Assembly: GCA_020796225.1 (NCBI GenBank)
Contig: CM036756.1
Span: forward strand, 48,960,363-49,024,362
Source of the DNA: Arion vulgaris
Taxonomy: Eukaryota; Mollusca; Gastropoda; Stylommatophora; Arionidae
Direction of reading: 5' to 3'
Length of the DNA: 64,000 nucleotides
Part shown: positions 52,420-62,194 of the stretch, one piece after another
Numbering within the stretch: the stretch's first letter is position 1
How the letters are laid out: each line of letters begins with the position of its first letter
The notes under the pieces: generated by a model
The model's input: the letters and a program-made list of their open reading frames with translations, nothing else
What the model was told of the DNA's origin: nothing
The model's database searches: none
Translations under genes and position numbers: made by a program

Positions 52420-53160
52420 TAAACTAAATGAATATCAGGTAATGGTGAAACAGTAATGTATGTAAGTAAACACACACACACATATGAGCATTCACACACT
52501 CTCAATCTGACACGAAAACACATATATTCACATTAATTAAAACATACACGCACGTGTCTGAAACATTTATTACACACCAAATATGAGGTACTACAGGTTG
52601 ATGAACAACAATTAGTAGCTTGTTGCTGTCTTTACTGGAAGCATATGTGTTTATTATAACGTCAACATAGAGAACGATGTTGCAGGCCATTGCTAAACAG
52701 AACGAAATGTTTAGAGACATTTACATTCCTTTTGCTGACGCAATGATACCAGTACCTGCTAGTTACGTGTGAGCATAATGCCTGAACTAGGAAACTGTTA
52801 CAGGAATGTGTCAACAGTCTCAGGTATTGCGTACATGAGGCGTCTCTATTTGGCTCTGTAGCTCGCATCATGTAAGCAGTATAGGTATACCTTGCTGTTG
52901 GTGTGGTTGTGATCAGTGAGTAGAAACTGACGTTTGCGTCTTGAATGAGGAATGAGGTTGTTACAGTATGTCAGATAGAAATATTATGTTGCCTGGGAAT
53001 GATTGCATTGCTATTATCTCTTCTGTGACTATTTCATGTGTTCCTAGAATGTATCACTTCAAAATAAGAAGGTATAAATGATTGATAGATTGAGAAGAAA
53101 AAGTAAAGAAATGTGCACAAATAGAATGAAAAATGTGGCAATGACATATTGGTTATTGGT
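52420..53160. other. No gene recognised
   Basis: Short frames without domains, some CA-rich text near 52470-52485. Confidence 0.4.
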
Positions 53161-53164
53161 TACT

Positions 53165-53830
53165 AAACTGACGTCATTGCACTCCGGGCAGACACATAGG
53201 TGCTCAGTCTCCCCAACAGATATCAAAGAGTATGCATACTGATGGTTCATGTGGCTCGCTGATTAAACACACCTCTCGCTCTGCCTCTCAATTCGACTTG
53301 AACAACGGGTAACTCCAAACTGCCTAAATCGCTTGATCGATTCAACATCGATTTTAGTGTCCTCATCCAACAGACAGTCGCGAAGAGACCGAAGAATATC
53401 CCCCTTATCCATCTTCAACTCCCCAACAATCGATGCTGTTGATGCAAGCCTGTCCGCTCTCTCATTAACGTAAACACTCGCATGCCCGGACAGTATATCC
53501 ACGTAAGCCTCTGCAGGTTAGAAACTTCTATAGACGACATCCACTCATACCGAAACCTGCCCTTCTGGATCTTGTGAAGCATCGACTGAGAGTCAGATAC
53601 AACAACTACCCCAGTAAATGAAGTCCCAGAGATCTAATGGAGGGCAGCAGTAACGGCCTCAACCTCCATCCTCATACTAGAAGTAGTTGTCCTGTATGCC
53701 CCACTTCGCTCTGCAATAACCCTATCATGCGTATTAGTCAAGAAACCCCAGCCTGACTTCTCACCACGTTGAACCGACCCATCGGTATATATAATGACAT
53801 ATGATATGGGGGACATTCAAACCCACAAGA
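53165..53830 (-). pseudogene. RNase H-bearing LINE, family B-related (copy B5)
   Basis: Minus strand, two frames: SYVIIYTDGSVQRGEKSGWG (Asp), SMRMEVEAVTAALH (Glu), then text broken by stops with SDSQSMLHKIQ-like remains, and GHASVYVNERADRLASTASI (His and final Asp), followed by DKGDILRSLRDCL. The C-terminal tail reaches 53165. No RT. The same subfamily as copy B3. Confidence 0.85.
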
Positions 53831-53834
53831 AGAT

Positions 53835-54185
53835 CATAATAACACACAATAGAAGTTATGGTAAATACATGGAATAATAAACAGAATAAGTATGTGTCAG
53901 TTCATTTTAATTTTATAAGACTATTCGGTTCTGATTACAGAGAAAGAGAATCAATGGATATTCCCTGTTTGGTTCACAACTCGGTCAGAGAAGACGAATA
54001 TCCCACGACGGATGTCAGAGAGACATCCCACGCAGAATAGAAATGCTAATTAAAGTGCATAATACTCTAGAGATGTATTTGATAGATTGAGAAATCCGAG
54101 TGAGCGATTGGAAAATGGGCTCTAGTTGAAAATAGATGCTACACAAAGGGGAAACAATGAACGATACGAATACGACTTTGTTTTT
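53835..54185. other. No gene recognised
   Basis: The frame at 53858-54040 has no recognisable domain. Confidence 0.4.
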
Positions 54186-54189
54186 TAAA

Positions 54190-55950
54190 AGTCAACATTA
54201 CACCTGTAGAAAAGTGCAAAGTGTAAAGTCAACATTATACATGTAGAAAAGTGCAAAGTGTAAAGTCAACATTATACATGTAGAAAAGTGCAAAGTGTAA
54301 AGTCAACATTATACATGTAGAAAAGTGCAAAGTGTAAAGTCAACATTATACATGTAGAAAAGTGCAAAGTGTAAAGTCAACATTATACATGTAGAAAAGT
54401 GCAAAGTGTAAAGTCAACATTACACCTGTAGAAAAGTGCAAAGTGTAAAGTCAACATTATACATGTAGAAAAGTGCAAAGTGTAAAGTCAACATTATACA
54501 TGTAGAAAAGTGCAAAGTGTAAAGTCAACATTATACATGTAGAAAAGTGCAAAGTGTAAAGTCAACATTACACATGTAGAAAAGTGCAAAGTGTAAAGTC
54601 AACATTATACATGTAGAAAAGTGCAAAGTGTAAAGTCAACATTATACATGTAGAAAAGTGCAAAGTGTAAAGTCAACATTATACATGTAGAAAAGTGCAA
54701 AGTGTAAAGTCAACATTATACATGTAGAAAAGTGCAAAGTGTAAAGTCAACATTATACATGTAGAAAAGTGCAAAGTGTAAAGTCAACATTATACATGTA
54801 GAAAAGTGCAAAGTGTAAAGTCAACATTATACATGTAGAAAAGTGCAAAGTGTAAAGTCAACATTATACATGTAGAAAAATGCAAAGTGTAAAGTCAACA
54901 TTACACATGTAGAAAAGTGCAAAGTGTAAAGTCAACATTACACATGTAGAAAAGTGCAAAGTGTAAAGTCAACATTACACATGTAGAAAAGTGCAAAGTG
55001 TAAAGTCAACATTACACATGTAGAAAAGTGCAAAGTGTAAAGTCAACATTACACATGTAGAAAAGTGCAAAGTGTAAAGTCAACATTATACATGTAGAAA
55101 AGTGCAAAGTGTAAAGTCAACATTACACATGTAGAAAAGTGCAAAGTGTAAAGTCAACATTATACATGTAGAAAAGTGCAAAGTGTAAAGTCAACATTAT
55201 ACATGTAGAAAAGTGCAAAGTGTAAAGTCAACATTATACATGTAGAAAAGTGCAAAGTGTAAAGTCAACATTACACATGTAGAAAAGTGCAAAGTGTAAA
55301 GTCAACATTACACATGTAGAAAAGTGCAAAGTGTAAAGTCAACATTACACATGTAGAAAAGTGCAAAGTGTAAAGTCAACATTACACATGTAGAAAAGTG
55401 CAAAGTGTAAAGTCAACATTATACATGTAGAAAAGTGCAAAGTGTAAAGTCAACATTATACATGTAGAAAAGTGCAAAGTGTAAAGTCAACATTACACAT
55501 GTAGAAAAGTGCAAAGTGTAAAGTCAACATTACACATGTAGAAAAGTGCAAAGTGTAAAGTCAACATTACACATGTAGAAAAGTGCAAAGTGTAAAGTCA
55601 ACATTATACATGTAGAAACCTGTGTGTTACAGGGGCTCTCAAGGGGAGCAAGGAATAGTAACACTTCTACCTTCAAGGCGACTAAGGTAGGAGCCTAGGG
55701 AAGCTACCCTAGTGAATAAAAAGCGTCGCAGAAATCGGATGTGCTGGCCTACTTGTAGACGCATAACTGGTACAACGCACAATCGCTCTTAGGCACAGAT
55801 CACATACAAATCACAAAGAGGGCTAACAAGTGGTCGATATGGAGCGTTGGAAGAAGAAGAACGACTGTAGAGAAATGCAAAGTGGAAAGTCAAAATGACA
55901 CCTGTAGAGAAATGCAAAGTGTAAAGTCAAAATTAAACTTGTAGAGACAT
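54190..55950. repeat. 37-bp minisatellite (about 38 units) split by a SINE-like repeat
   Basis: Unit gtaaagtcaacattatacat plus gtagaaaagtgcaaagt. The only common variants are tatac/cacat/cacct. It is nearly homogeneous from 54190 to 55612; after the SINE-like insertion two to three more diverged units follow (55868-55950, with gagaaatg and aaaattaaac). The homogeneous side has been amplified recently. Confidence 0.95.
55618..55868 (+). mobile_element. SINE-like interspersed repeat, family 2 (copy c), inside satellite
   Basis: Matches copies a and b: gtgtgttacaggggctctca, aaaaagcgtcgcagaaatcg, gatgtgctggcctacttgta, aactggtacaacgcac, gtggtcgatatggagcg and a GAAGAAGAA tail. The satellite units tgtagaaa at the left and tgtagaga at the right abut it and may be a TSD. 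The satellite lies on both sides. Confidence 0.8.
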
Positions 55951-56365
55951 GTAAAACGTTTTGTATTGCTGAATGTGTTATCTACTGCGAGTAGAAAAAT
56001 TAGAATGAAAATTAACATATGGATTAACATGGAGATTAACATACGGAACATCATCATTGCCGAGTTTATAGGCTATGAGAATTACAAATCAATTGAATAA
56101 TGTGGCCTGGACCGTGATTCCATACTCGAGTATTGGTCAAAACACAGTTTAGTCAAATAAGTAGAGCACAAAACTAAATGAAACTAATAGAGCAAACAGA
56201 GAAATACAAGAGGCTGCTGAATCCCTCTATGTACTTACAAATGAATAACTAAAGAATGGTAGGGAAAAAGAGAAATAATTTCTCGACAAATTCAAAAGAA
56301 CCGGCACAGAGAGACTCAGTACTGGCGCAGTGAAACCAGACTTATAAGAGCATGCAATATCTCTT
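55951..56365. other. No gene recognised
   Basis: AT-rich; no domain or named repeat. Confidence 0.4.
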
Positions 56366-56369
56366 TCTA

Positions 56370-56655
56370 TGGTGAAAGTAAATACTATATGTGTGAAAGT
56401 AAACACCGGTTCTCCCCCTTTTCTCCCCTTTTCTGTTGCGTTTCATTTAAAGACTGTAACACATTGTGAACACATTGTGACAACCGGTAAAAGCGAGGGT
56501 ACACGAGACAGAGGAAGACAGAGAGAGACAATTTTGGATAGCCTGACTTCATGGCGCGGTAGAGTGTCAACATCTGAGTTGATAGCAAACACCAACGACA
56601 GAGATTTGTGGAGATCCATGATCGCCTACGCCAGCCGGCACGGCACATGATGATG
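56370..56655 (+). mobile_element. RTE-type LINE, family C, 3' end (copy C3)
   Basis: Encodes VTTGKSEGTRDRGRQRETIL, DSLTSWRGRVSTSELIANTN and LWRSMIAYASRHGT with a stop, then a GAT tail. The VITGKIQGRRDRG-x-R...W and terminal MIAYA-RHGT correspond to copy C1. The upstream 100 bp are not clearly LINE. Confidence 0.8.
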
Positions 56656-56859
56656 ATGAATAATAAGGGACCATAGATTGCAAGGTTAGAATCAGGACGT
56701 CGGATAAACAGACTATGTATTTTTGGTGCTAACATTCCAGAATGGAAGACACGTCTTTTAACAAGCACTGCATTAAAATTATTCAATGTGTGTTGATAAA
56801 ATGGAGCCATATAAAAATCTGTCCCGTGAACAGGATGATGAAATGTTCGTCCTAATTGT

Positions 56860-57483
56860 TTGTTCCCCGTTACAATAAACTCATCCTGTGTTTATGGATG
56901 TAGTGAGCATCAAATTGAGAAGTGGAAGTCCATGTCTTGTGAGGTTTTGTTAAGTCTAAGTTACCATAATTGTCAGTCCTTGTGCAATGATGGCAGTTTG
57001 TCAGAAAAGCATGATTTTAGTGTGCAAGAAATGAAGAGTTGCAGAAATATATTTCCATTGTTTTTTTACCATGCTGAATTAACTGGTAGTCAAATTTCAA
57101 GAGTCAAAAGACCGATTATCGAACAAAGAGAATGGCTATTTTTGCCACACAATATATATAGAGGTAGCATTTTCGAGTTAGAGTCTGAAGAGAGACAGAA
57201 ACGGAGGCAGACAGAAGAGCCGGCAGACAGAAGAGCCGGCAGAGAAACAGTGACGGAATTTGACAGAAAGAGCAGGAGAAAGACATTATCCGGAGAGAGA
57301 GGAAGCCGAAAAGAGAGATTGAGCTTATATAAAGATAGAGTCAGAGTGAGACAGCGCCGGAGGCAGAAAGGCCGTGTCTGGAGAGAGACAGAGCTCGGAG
57401 ACAGACATAAAGAACAACCGGAGGTAGGGACAGAGCAGTCTCACAGAAGAGGACTAGATCAAAGATTTCAGGATCCAGTCTAA
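56860..57483 (+). CDS. 207-codon hypothetical frame, probably not a gene
   Basis: Two unlike halves. The first 105 residues are neutral and Cys-containing (CVYGCSEHQIEKW, LSYHNCQSLCND). The second half is a highly charged Arg/Glu run (EERQKRRQTEEPADRRAGRE and similar) from gagagacag/aggcagac-type purine-rich DNA, as in repeat tails. No domain recognised, no splice evidence. It may be a chance frame or part of an unnamed element ending in a GAAGAAGAA run (57500-57520). Confidence 0.3.
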   Translation: MFPVTINSSCVYGCSEHQIEKWKSMSCEVLLSLSYHNCQSLCNDGSLSEKHDFSVQEMKSCRNIFPLFFYHAELTGSQISRVKRPIIEQREWLFLPHNIYRGSIFELESEERQKRRQTEEPADRRAGRETVTEFDRKSRRKTLSGERGSRKERLSLYKDRVRVRQRRRQKGRVWRETELGDRHKEQPEVGTEQSHRRGLDQRFQDPV

Positions 57484-57529
57484 ATTGAGTGATGATGACT
57501 GAAGAAGAAGAAGAAGAAGACGAAGACGT

Positions 57530-57680
57530 TTGTTGTGTTTGTTATATAGGGAATTAAAGCCGCTTTAAGCCGAGACATGCCCTTTCAACCTAAAGCGAAC
57601 CTTTTATTGGTTATATCAGAGCGTGTAGGTGAACAAACTTGAAAAATAAGAATTAAGTCCTTTCGGAGAATCCGAAAGAA
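57530..57680 (+). repeat. Short interspersed repeat, family D (copy 2)
   Basis: Agrees with copy 1 through attaaagcc-ctttaagccga, ccctttcaacctaa, gcgaaccttttattggttat, atcagagcgtgtagg, and gtcctttcggagaatcc. Same strand as copy 1. It follows a purine tail. Confidence 0.75.
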
Positions 57681-57844
57681 AAAAGATGAAGAAGAAGATT
57701 CAGTTAACTTATCTCAGATGTCGCTTTCTGAAATTCAGCAAAAAAACTCATTTATGATTATGGTGACAGAGTTATAATCTATGCTTTGTAAAGATCCAAA
57801 ACTGTTGTCTGAGAAACTGATTCATGACTTTTAACGATTGTTCT

Positions 57845-58060
57845 AACTATGGAAGGTAATCACATCAACATATATTCTTAGTTATGGGAGATATGAATAC
57901 TACACTAGGAAAAACATACAAAAATATTGTTAAAAGCGATGGATTGGGGAAACGAAGCTTATTAAATGACTTCTGAACGTGTCTTACGACGGTTGTTCGG
58001 CAAGTGATGAGCAGACTGATATGGTCGTTATCAGTTCAATTTCATGAGTAGTTTTGTGGA
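57845..58060 (+). mobile_element. RTE-type LINE endonuclease fragment
   Basis: Encodes VMGDMNTTLGKTYKNIVKSD and GLGKRSLLNDF, the GD-N-x-x-(I/V/L)G...G-G-R-LL-F block of EEP endonucleases, in a short frame ending in a stop. Family unknown. Probably the same copy as the next entry, since both lie in LINE order on the plus strand. Confidence 0.6.
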
Positions 58061-58546
58061 TACCTGCTTTCATTGATCATATTCAGAGTTTATGACTGAG
58101 AGTCCACAAAGAAGAAGAAGATGAAAATAATGATGATTTTGAAGACAAACAAGCAGATATAAATCTAAAATAATCGGGTAGAAGTGAGAAATAGATATGA
58201 AAGATTAACGACAGAAAGCATTGAACACAACCAGAGAGAAAATCCAAATGAGAAAGTAGAAAATAGATGCAGCTGCTTAAGATAGATTAAGCATGCAAAC
58301 AGCGAACGAGACACACACAAATGAAAAACGAAGGTAAATAGATAAATATCAAACATGGATGACTTGGGAAATCATAAAAAAATATTCCAGAGAGAAAGAA
58401 GATAGAAAATAAGCCAGAATATGAAAGCATAGTTAAAACAAATGAGTCAGTATGCTGAGAAGCAAAATAATAACTGAGAGAAAAAACTGAAAGGATATAA
58501 AAAGCAAAGAAAAGAACGAAACACATGAAAATTATGAAGAATTAAC

Positions 58547-58860
58547 ATGCTGAAAACATGTCTGGAGGTATCAGAACTAACACCCCCCCTCCCCCTCCTC
58601 CTCCCCCAAAAAAACAAACAAGAAATGATATTTGAAGAGACAGATCAATTAAATAGGTGTGAAGAATATGTGAAAGAACTAATTGATAACAGCAGAGAAA
58701 TCACAAGACGACATAATAATGAAGGTACAAACATCATCAAATCAGAAGTGAAGAAGGCGGCAATAAAAGACTGGAAAGAGACACAAATTACAAAGACTGA
58801 TCATACAACAAACAGTTTAGCACATGTATAGCTATGCATCTGTGGAGAAGAATGTTTGGT
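58547..58860 (+). mobile_element. RTE-type LINE linker fragment between EN and RT
   Basis: Encodes NRCEEYVKELIDNSREIT and EGTNIIKSEVKKAAIKDWKE, matching the RWEEY-KELY-D...E...I-K-EVE-AIK-MK linker before RTE reverse transcriptases. RT motifs do not follow; minisatellites do. Confidence 0.6.
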
Positions 58861-59155
58861 AAGGGACAAATACAACAAGTTTTGAAAACATGTATTTGCA
58901 ACTTTGCATCCTACCTCCCCCACCCACCTCCCCACTAAAATCGCAAGAAGTGGACCGCACAGGTTATGAAACAATTAGCGTGAAGAGCCATGCGACATAA
59001 ATACTTCTAAAAAATCATAAAGATTAAAGCATAAAATAGCAAATAAACTAGCTAAGAGAAATTTTGATTTCGAAAGAACTGCAGCATAAGACATGCAACA
59101 TTTTATCCAAATAAAATCCCAGAAAAATAGATAGATATTGAAAACCGTATACGTA

Positions 59156-59942
59156 TTTTGTATTGATTACATTACATAAATGCTTTTGTATTGATTACAT
59201 TACATAAATGCTTTTGTATTGATTACATTACATAAATGCTTTTGTATTGATTACATTACATAAATGCTTTTGTATTGATTACATTACATAAATGCTTTTT
59301 TATTGATTACATTACATAAATGCTTTTGTATTGATTACATTACATAAATGCTTTTGTATTGATTACATTACATAAATGCTTTTGTATTGATTACATTACA
59401 TAAATGCTTTTGTATTGATTACATTACATAAATGCTTTTGTATTGATTACATTACATACATGCTTTTGTATTGATTACATTACATAAATGCTTTTGTATT
59501 GATTACATTACATAAATGCTTTTTTATTGATTACATTACATAAATGCTTTTGTATTGATTACATTACATAAATGCTTTTGTATTGATTACATTACATAAA
59601 TGCTTTTGTATTGATTGCATTACATAAATGCTTTTTTATTGATTGCATTACATAAATGCTTTTGTATTGATTACATTACATAAATGCTTTTGTATTGATT
59701 ACATTACATAAATGCTTTTGTATTGATTACATTACATAAATGCTTTTGTATTGATTACATTACATAAATGCTTTTGTATTGATTACATTACATAAATGCT
59801 TTTGTATTGATTACATTACATAAATGCTTTTGTATTGATTACATTACATAAATGCTTTTGTATTGATTACATTACATAAATGCTTTTGTATTGATTACAT
59901 TACATAATGCTTTTGTATTGATTACATTACATAAATGCTTTT
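59156..59942. repeat. 28-bp minisatellite (about 28 units)
   Basis: Unit gattacattacataaatgct plus tttgtatt, nearly perfect, with single variants (tttttatt, gattgcat, catacatg). Confidence 0.95.
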
Positions 59943-59974
59943 GACAAAATGTATGAAGAATAAATAATAGAATG

Positions 59975-60300
59975 CCTCGAAGAATGATGCCTTGAAGAGA
60001 CATGAGAATGATGCCTTGAAGAGACATAAGAATGATGCCTTGAAGAGACATAAGAATGATGCCTTGAAGAGACATAAGAATTATGCCTTGAAGAGACATA
60101 AGAATGATGCCTTGAAGAGACATAAGAATGATGCCTTGAAGAGACATAAGAATGATGCCTTGAAGAGACATAAGAATGATGCCTTGAAGAGACAAAAGAA
60201 TGATGCCTTGAAGAGACATAAGAATGATGCCTTGAAGAGACATAAGAATGATGCCTTGAAGAGACATAAGAATGATGCCTTGAAGAGACATAAGAATGAT
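59975..60300. repeat. 24-bp minisatellite (about 13 units)
   Basis: Unit gatgccttgaagagacataa plus gaat. Because 24 is a multiple of three, plus frames repeat DALKRHKN and minus frames repeat SLQGIILM for over 100 codons. This is forced by the unit length; no promoter, splice or domain evidence supports a gene. It begins about 33 bp after the 28-bp array ends. Confidence 0.93.
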
Positions 60301-60394
60301 CAGTTACTTATATTGGAAACAGGAAGCAACAACAAGGATTTAGTCAAAACTGTTAGATATATATTGTTATAAAGAGAAGATGTGAAATGTCTGG

Positions 60395-60510
60395 TCGAAC
60401 GAATTAAAGCGCGGCTCCCATGCTGGAGATTCGAGTTCAATCCACGGTAAGGCAAAGGAGTTTATTATGTCGAGGGCATAAAGAAAACATCCTAACCTGA
60501 ACAATTTCTC
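60395..60510 (+). mobile_element. tRNA-derived SINE fragment, family 3
   Basis: ttaaagcgcggctcccatgc then gagattcgagttcaatccac: a B-box-like gagttcaatcc at the right distance from a degenerate A-box region, followed by an unrelated tail. Different sequence from SINE family 1. Truncated and without a visible TSD. Confidence 0.45.
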
Positions 60511-60549
60511 AGCGACTGCACTAACCATGCGACCATTAAATTCTACAGG

Positions 60550-60600
60550 CTCATGTCCCGCATGTCCTCATGTCCCGCATGTCCTCATGTCCCGCATGTC
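60550..60600. repeat. 17-bp tandem repeat (three units)
   Basis: tcatgtcccgcatgtcc three times. Confidence 0.85.
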
Positions 60601-60639
60601 CTACACCGACCAAAAAAGCGCTATTACAGGCAGAAATGG

Positions 60640-61190
60640 ACAATTTATTTTAAATAAAGAGAGAAGCAAGACAGGGATGATTTCTGCTACTTTAGCCTAC
60701 TTAATATTTATATTAAAAAGTATTTTCCTACCAACCCTTTGTTACCAGTGCCAAACTTGGTCTCTTACAGCAACACACCACAGAAAGCGCACCACGTTTG
60801 AAATAAAATGCTTGAGGAAGGCAGTGGAGTCACCAGGAAAGACAGACTACGAAATGAGGTCATCAGAAGCAGAGTGGGCATAACTTCATGCACCGAGAAC
60901 ATCGAAAGACAACAAATGCAATGGTTTGGACATTTAATGAGAATGAAATACAACTAACCACCAATAACTGCATATTATAAAAGAGATCGGGTACTAGAGC
61001 TAAGGGAAGACCAAAGAAAAGATTGATAGACATTATCAAGATCACACTACATAAACACGGATATAACACGACAAGGGCGACTCATCTGGCCCTAGAACGC
61101 AAATTAAAGCTCCCATCCCTACGCTTAACGGCAAGAGTGGACAGCCAACTACATCTTCCACCTGGGAATAGACAATAGACAATATTTATA
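60640..61190 (+). mobile_element. RTE-type LINE, family F, 3' part (copy F3)
   Basis: Encodes FLPTLCYQCQTWSLTATHH, FEIKCLRKAVESPGKTD, then frames with ERQQMQWFGHLMRMKY, GRPKKRLIDIIK and a terminal SLRLTARVD-like end. Parallels copy F1 (LCYQCQTWPIT, HIKWFGHLSRM). The RT core is missing. Confidence 0.8.
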
Positions 61191-61284
61191 TACAGCACAA
61201 GTTTTTCAAACAAGTGAAAGGAACGTCATTGCTTTACATCAGTGGAGGAACTATAAACACGATAGGACAATCTAAGATATATAT

Positions 61285-61620
61285 TTATATATATAGTTGA
61301 CACAGTGCTGTTGGCAGAGAATGAATATGAATTGGAAAAGCTGATAGGTCAAGTTAAAAACAGAAGCAAATTATATGGATTAAAATATATGCAGAGGGAG
61401 GAAAAAACAAAGGAAATAGCCAAAGCAAAGGAAAATAAGAAAATCAATATAATAATGGAAGGTGAGACAATGAAAAAGTATCAAGTTTATTCAATCTAGG
61501 AAATATAATATGGTACGATAGTAGATGTGAGACGGAAGATAAGAAGACAATTAATGGCAAAAATCGATTTAACATCATGAAAAGGATACATTCAAGAAAA
61601 CAATAGACTACAGAAATTGA
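61285..61620 (+). mobile_element. RTE-type LINE RT fragment
   Basis: Encodes DTVLLAENEYELEKLIGQVK after a degraded YAD, then KKINIIMEGETMKKYQV and, after a stop, degraded KAFN/YLG-like text to about 61620. It is the segment right behind the RT catalytic loop, from a family other than A or F. Confidence 0.6.
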
Positions 61621-61639
61621 GAATCGTCTATAGCATAGA

Positions 61640-62060
61640 ATCCCAAACATTTTCGACCCACCGCCCACATTACACAACATAAACTTTGTAACGCCCTCCC
61701 ACTATAAAAGCTTGCGCATCGCCCCGCCTCTCCCCCACTATATACATGCTATATTTTCTCTTTGACATAGAAAATCGATACATATTTCTGTCATACATGG
61801 TCAATTAACAAAATGATTATATACATGAAATAGAAAATTGATGTAAAAGTGGATCGTGTAAGACGGACATAGGATGAAATAAAATGCAGAATTCTAATTT
61901 TAAATGATTATTCAATCGTAAAATCACGAAAATAATTTATTTTAAAATAGATATTATTAATTTCTTCTTTAAGGAGCCACCGACCCCTATTCTCCTGAAC
62001 TCCCCTCCCAAATGCTATTGAACCACGGCCAACTATATTTAACTATATTTATAGAGAAGT
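61640..62060. other. No gene recognised
   Basis: AT-rich with a cccaccgcccacat/gccccgcctctccccc patch near 61660-61735. No frame of note. Confidence 0.4.
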
Positions 62061-62064
62061 CGTG

Positions 62065-62167
62065 TCTGAACCACTATCGTCCCCAAGAAGGCTTCAGCGT
62101 CCACTGGGGCGGTGCTGCCCGTCAGTGGGCGCTGATGACTTCTAGGGGGAGTGATAGTGGGTTCAGA
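62065..62167. repeat. Isolated stem-loop, 40-bp arms
   Basis: tctgaaccactatcgtcccc ... cttcagcgtccact (62065-62105) pairs with its imperfect inverse agtgggcgctgatgacttct ... gatagtgggttcaga (62124-62167), loop about 19 nt. It lies just before an RTE insertion. It could be a miniature foldback or a transcript hairpin; nothing more can be said. Confidence 0.7.
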
Positions 62168-62194
62168 AGTATTTGGGTTGGGAGGAGAGGTCTT

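Noticed and set aside
54190..55612. CRISPR-like regular array
   Set aside because: There are no spacers: units are contiguous, 37 bp, and the setting is animal intergenic or intronic DNA.
56385..56810. 141-codon minus-strand frame
   Set aside because: Antisense to the family C LINE 3' end; no domain.
59872..60372. Repeat proteins DALKRHKN (plus) and SLQGIILM (minus)
   Set aside because: The unit length is a multiple of three, so both frames stay open automatically. No start context, splice site or conservation is visible.
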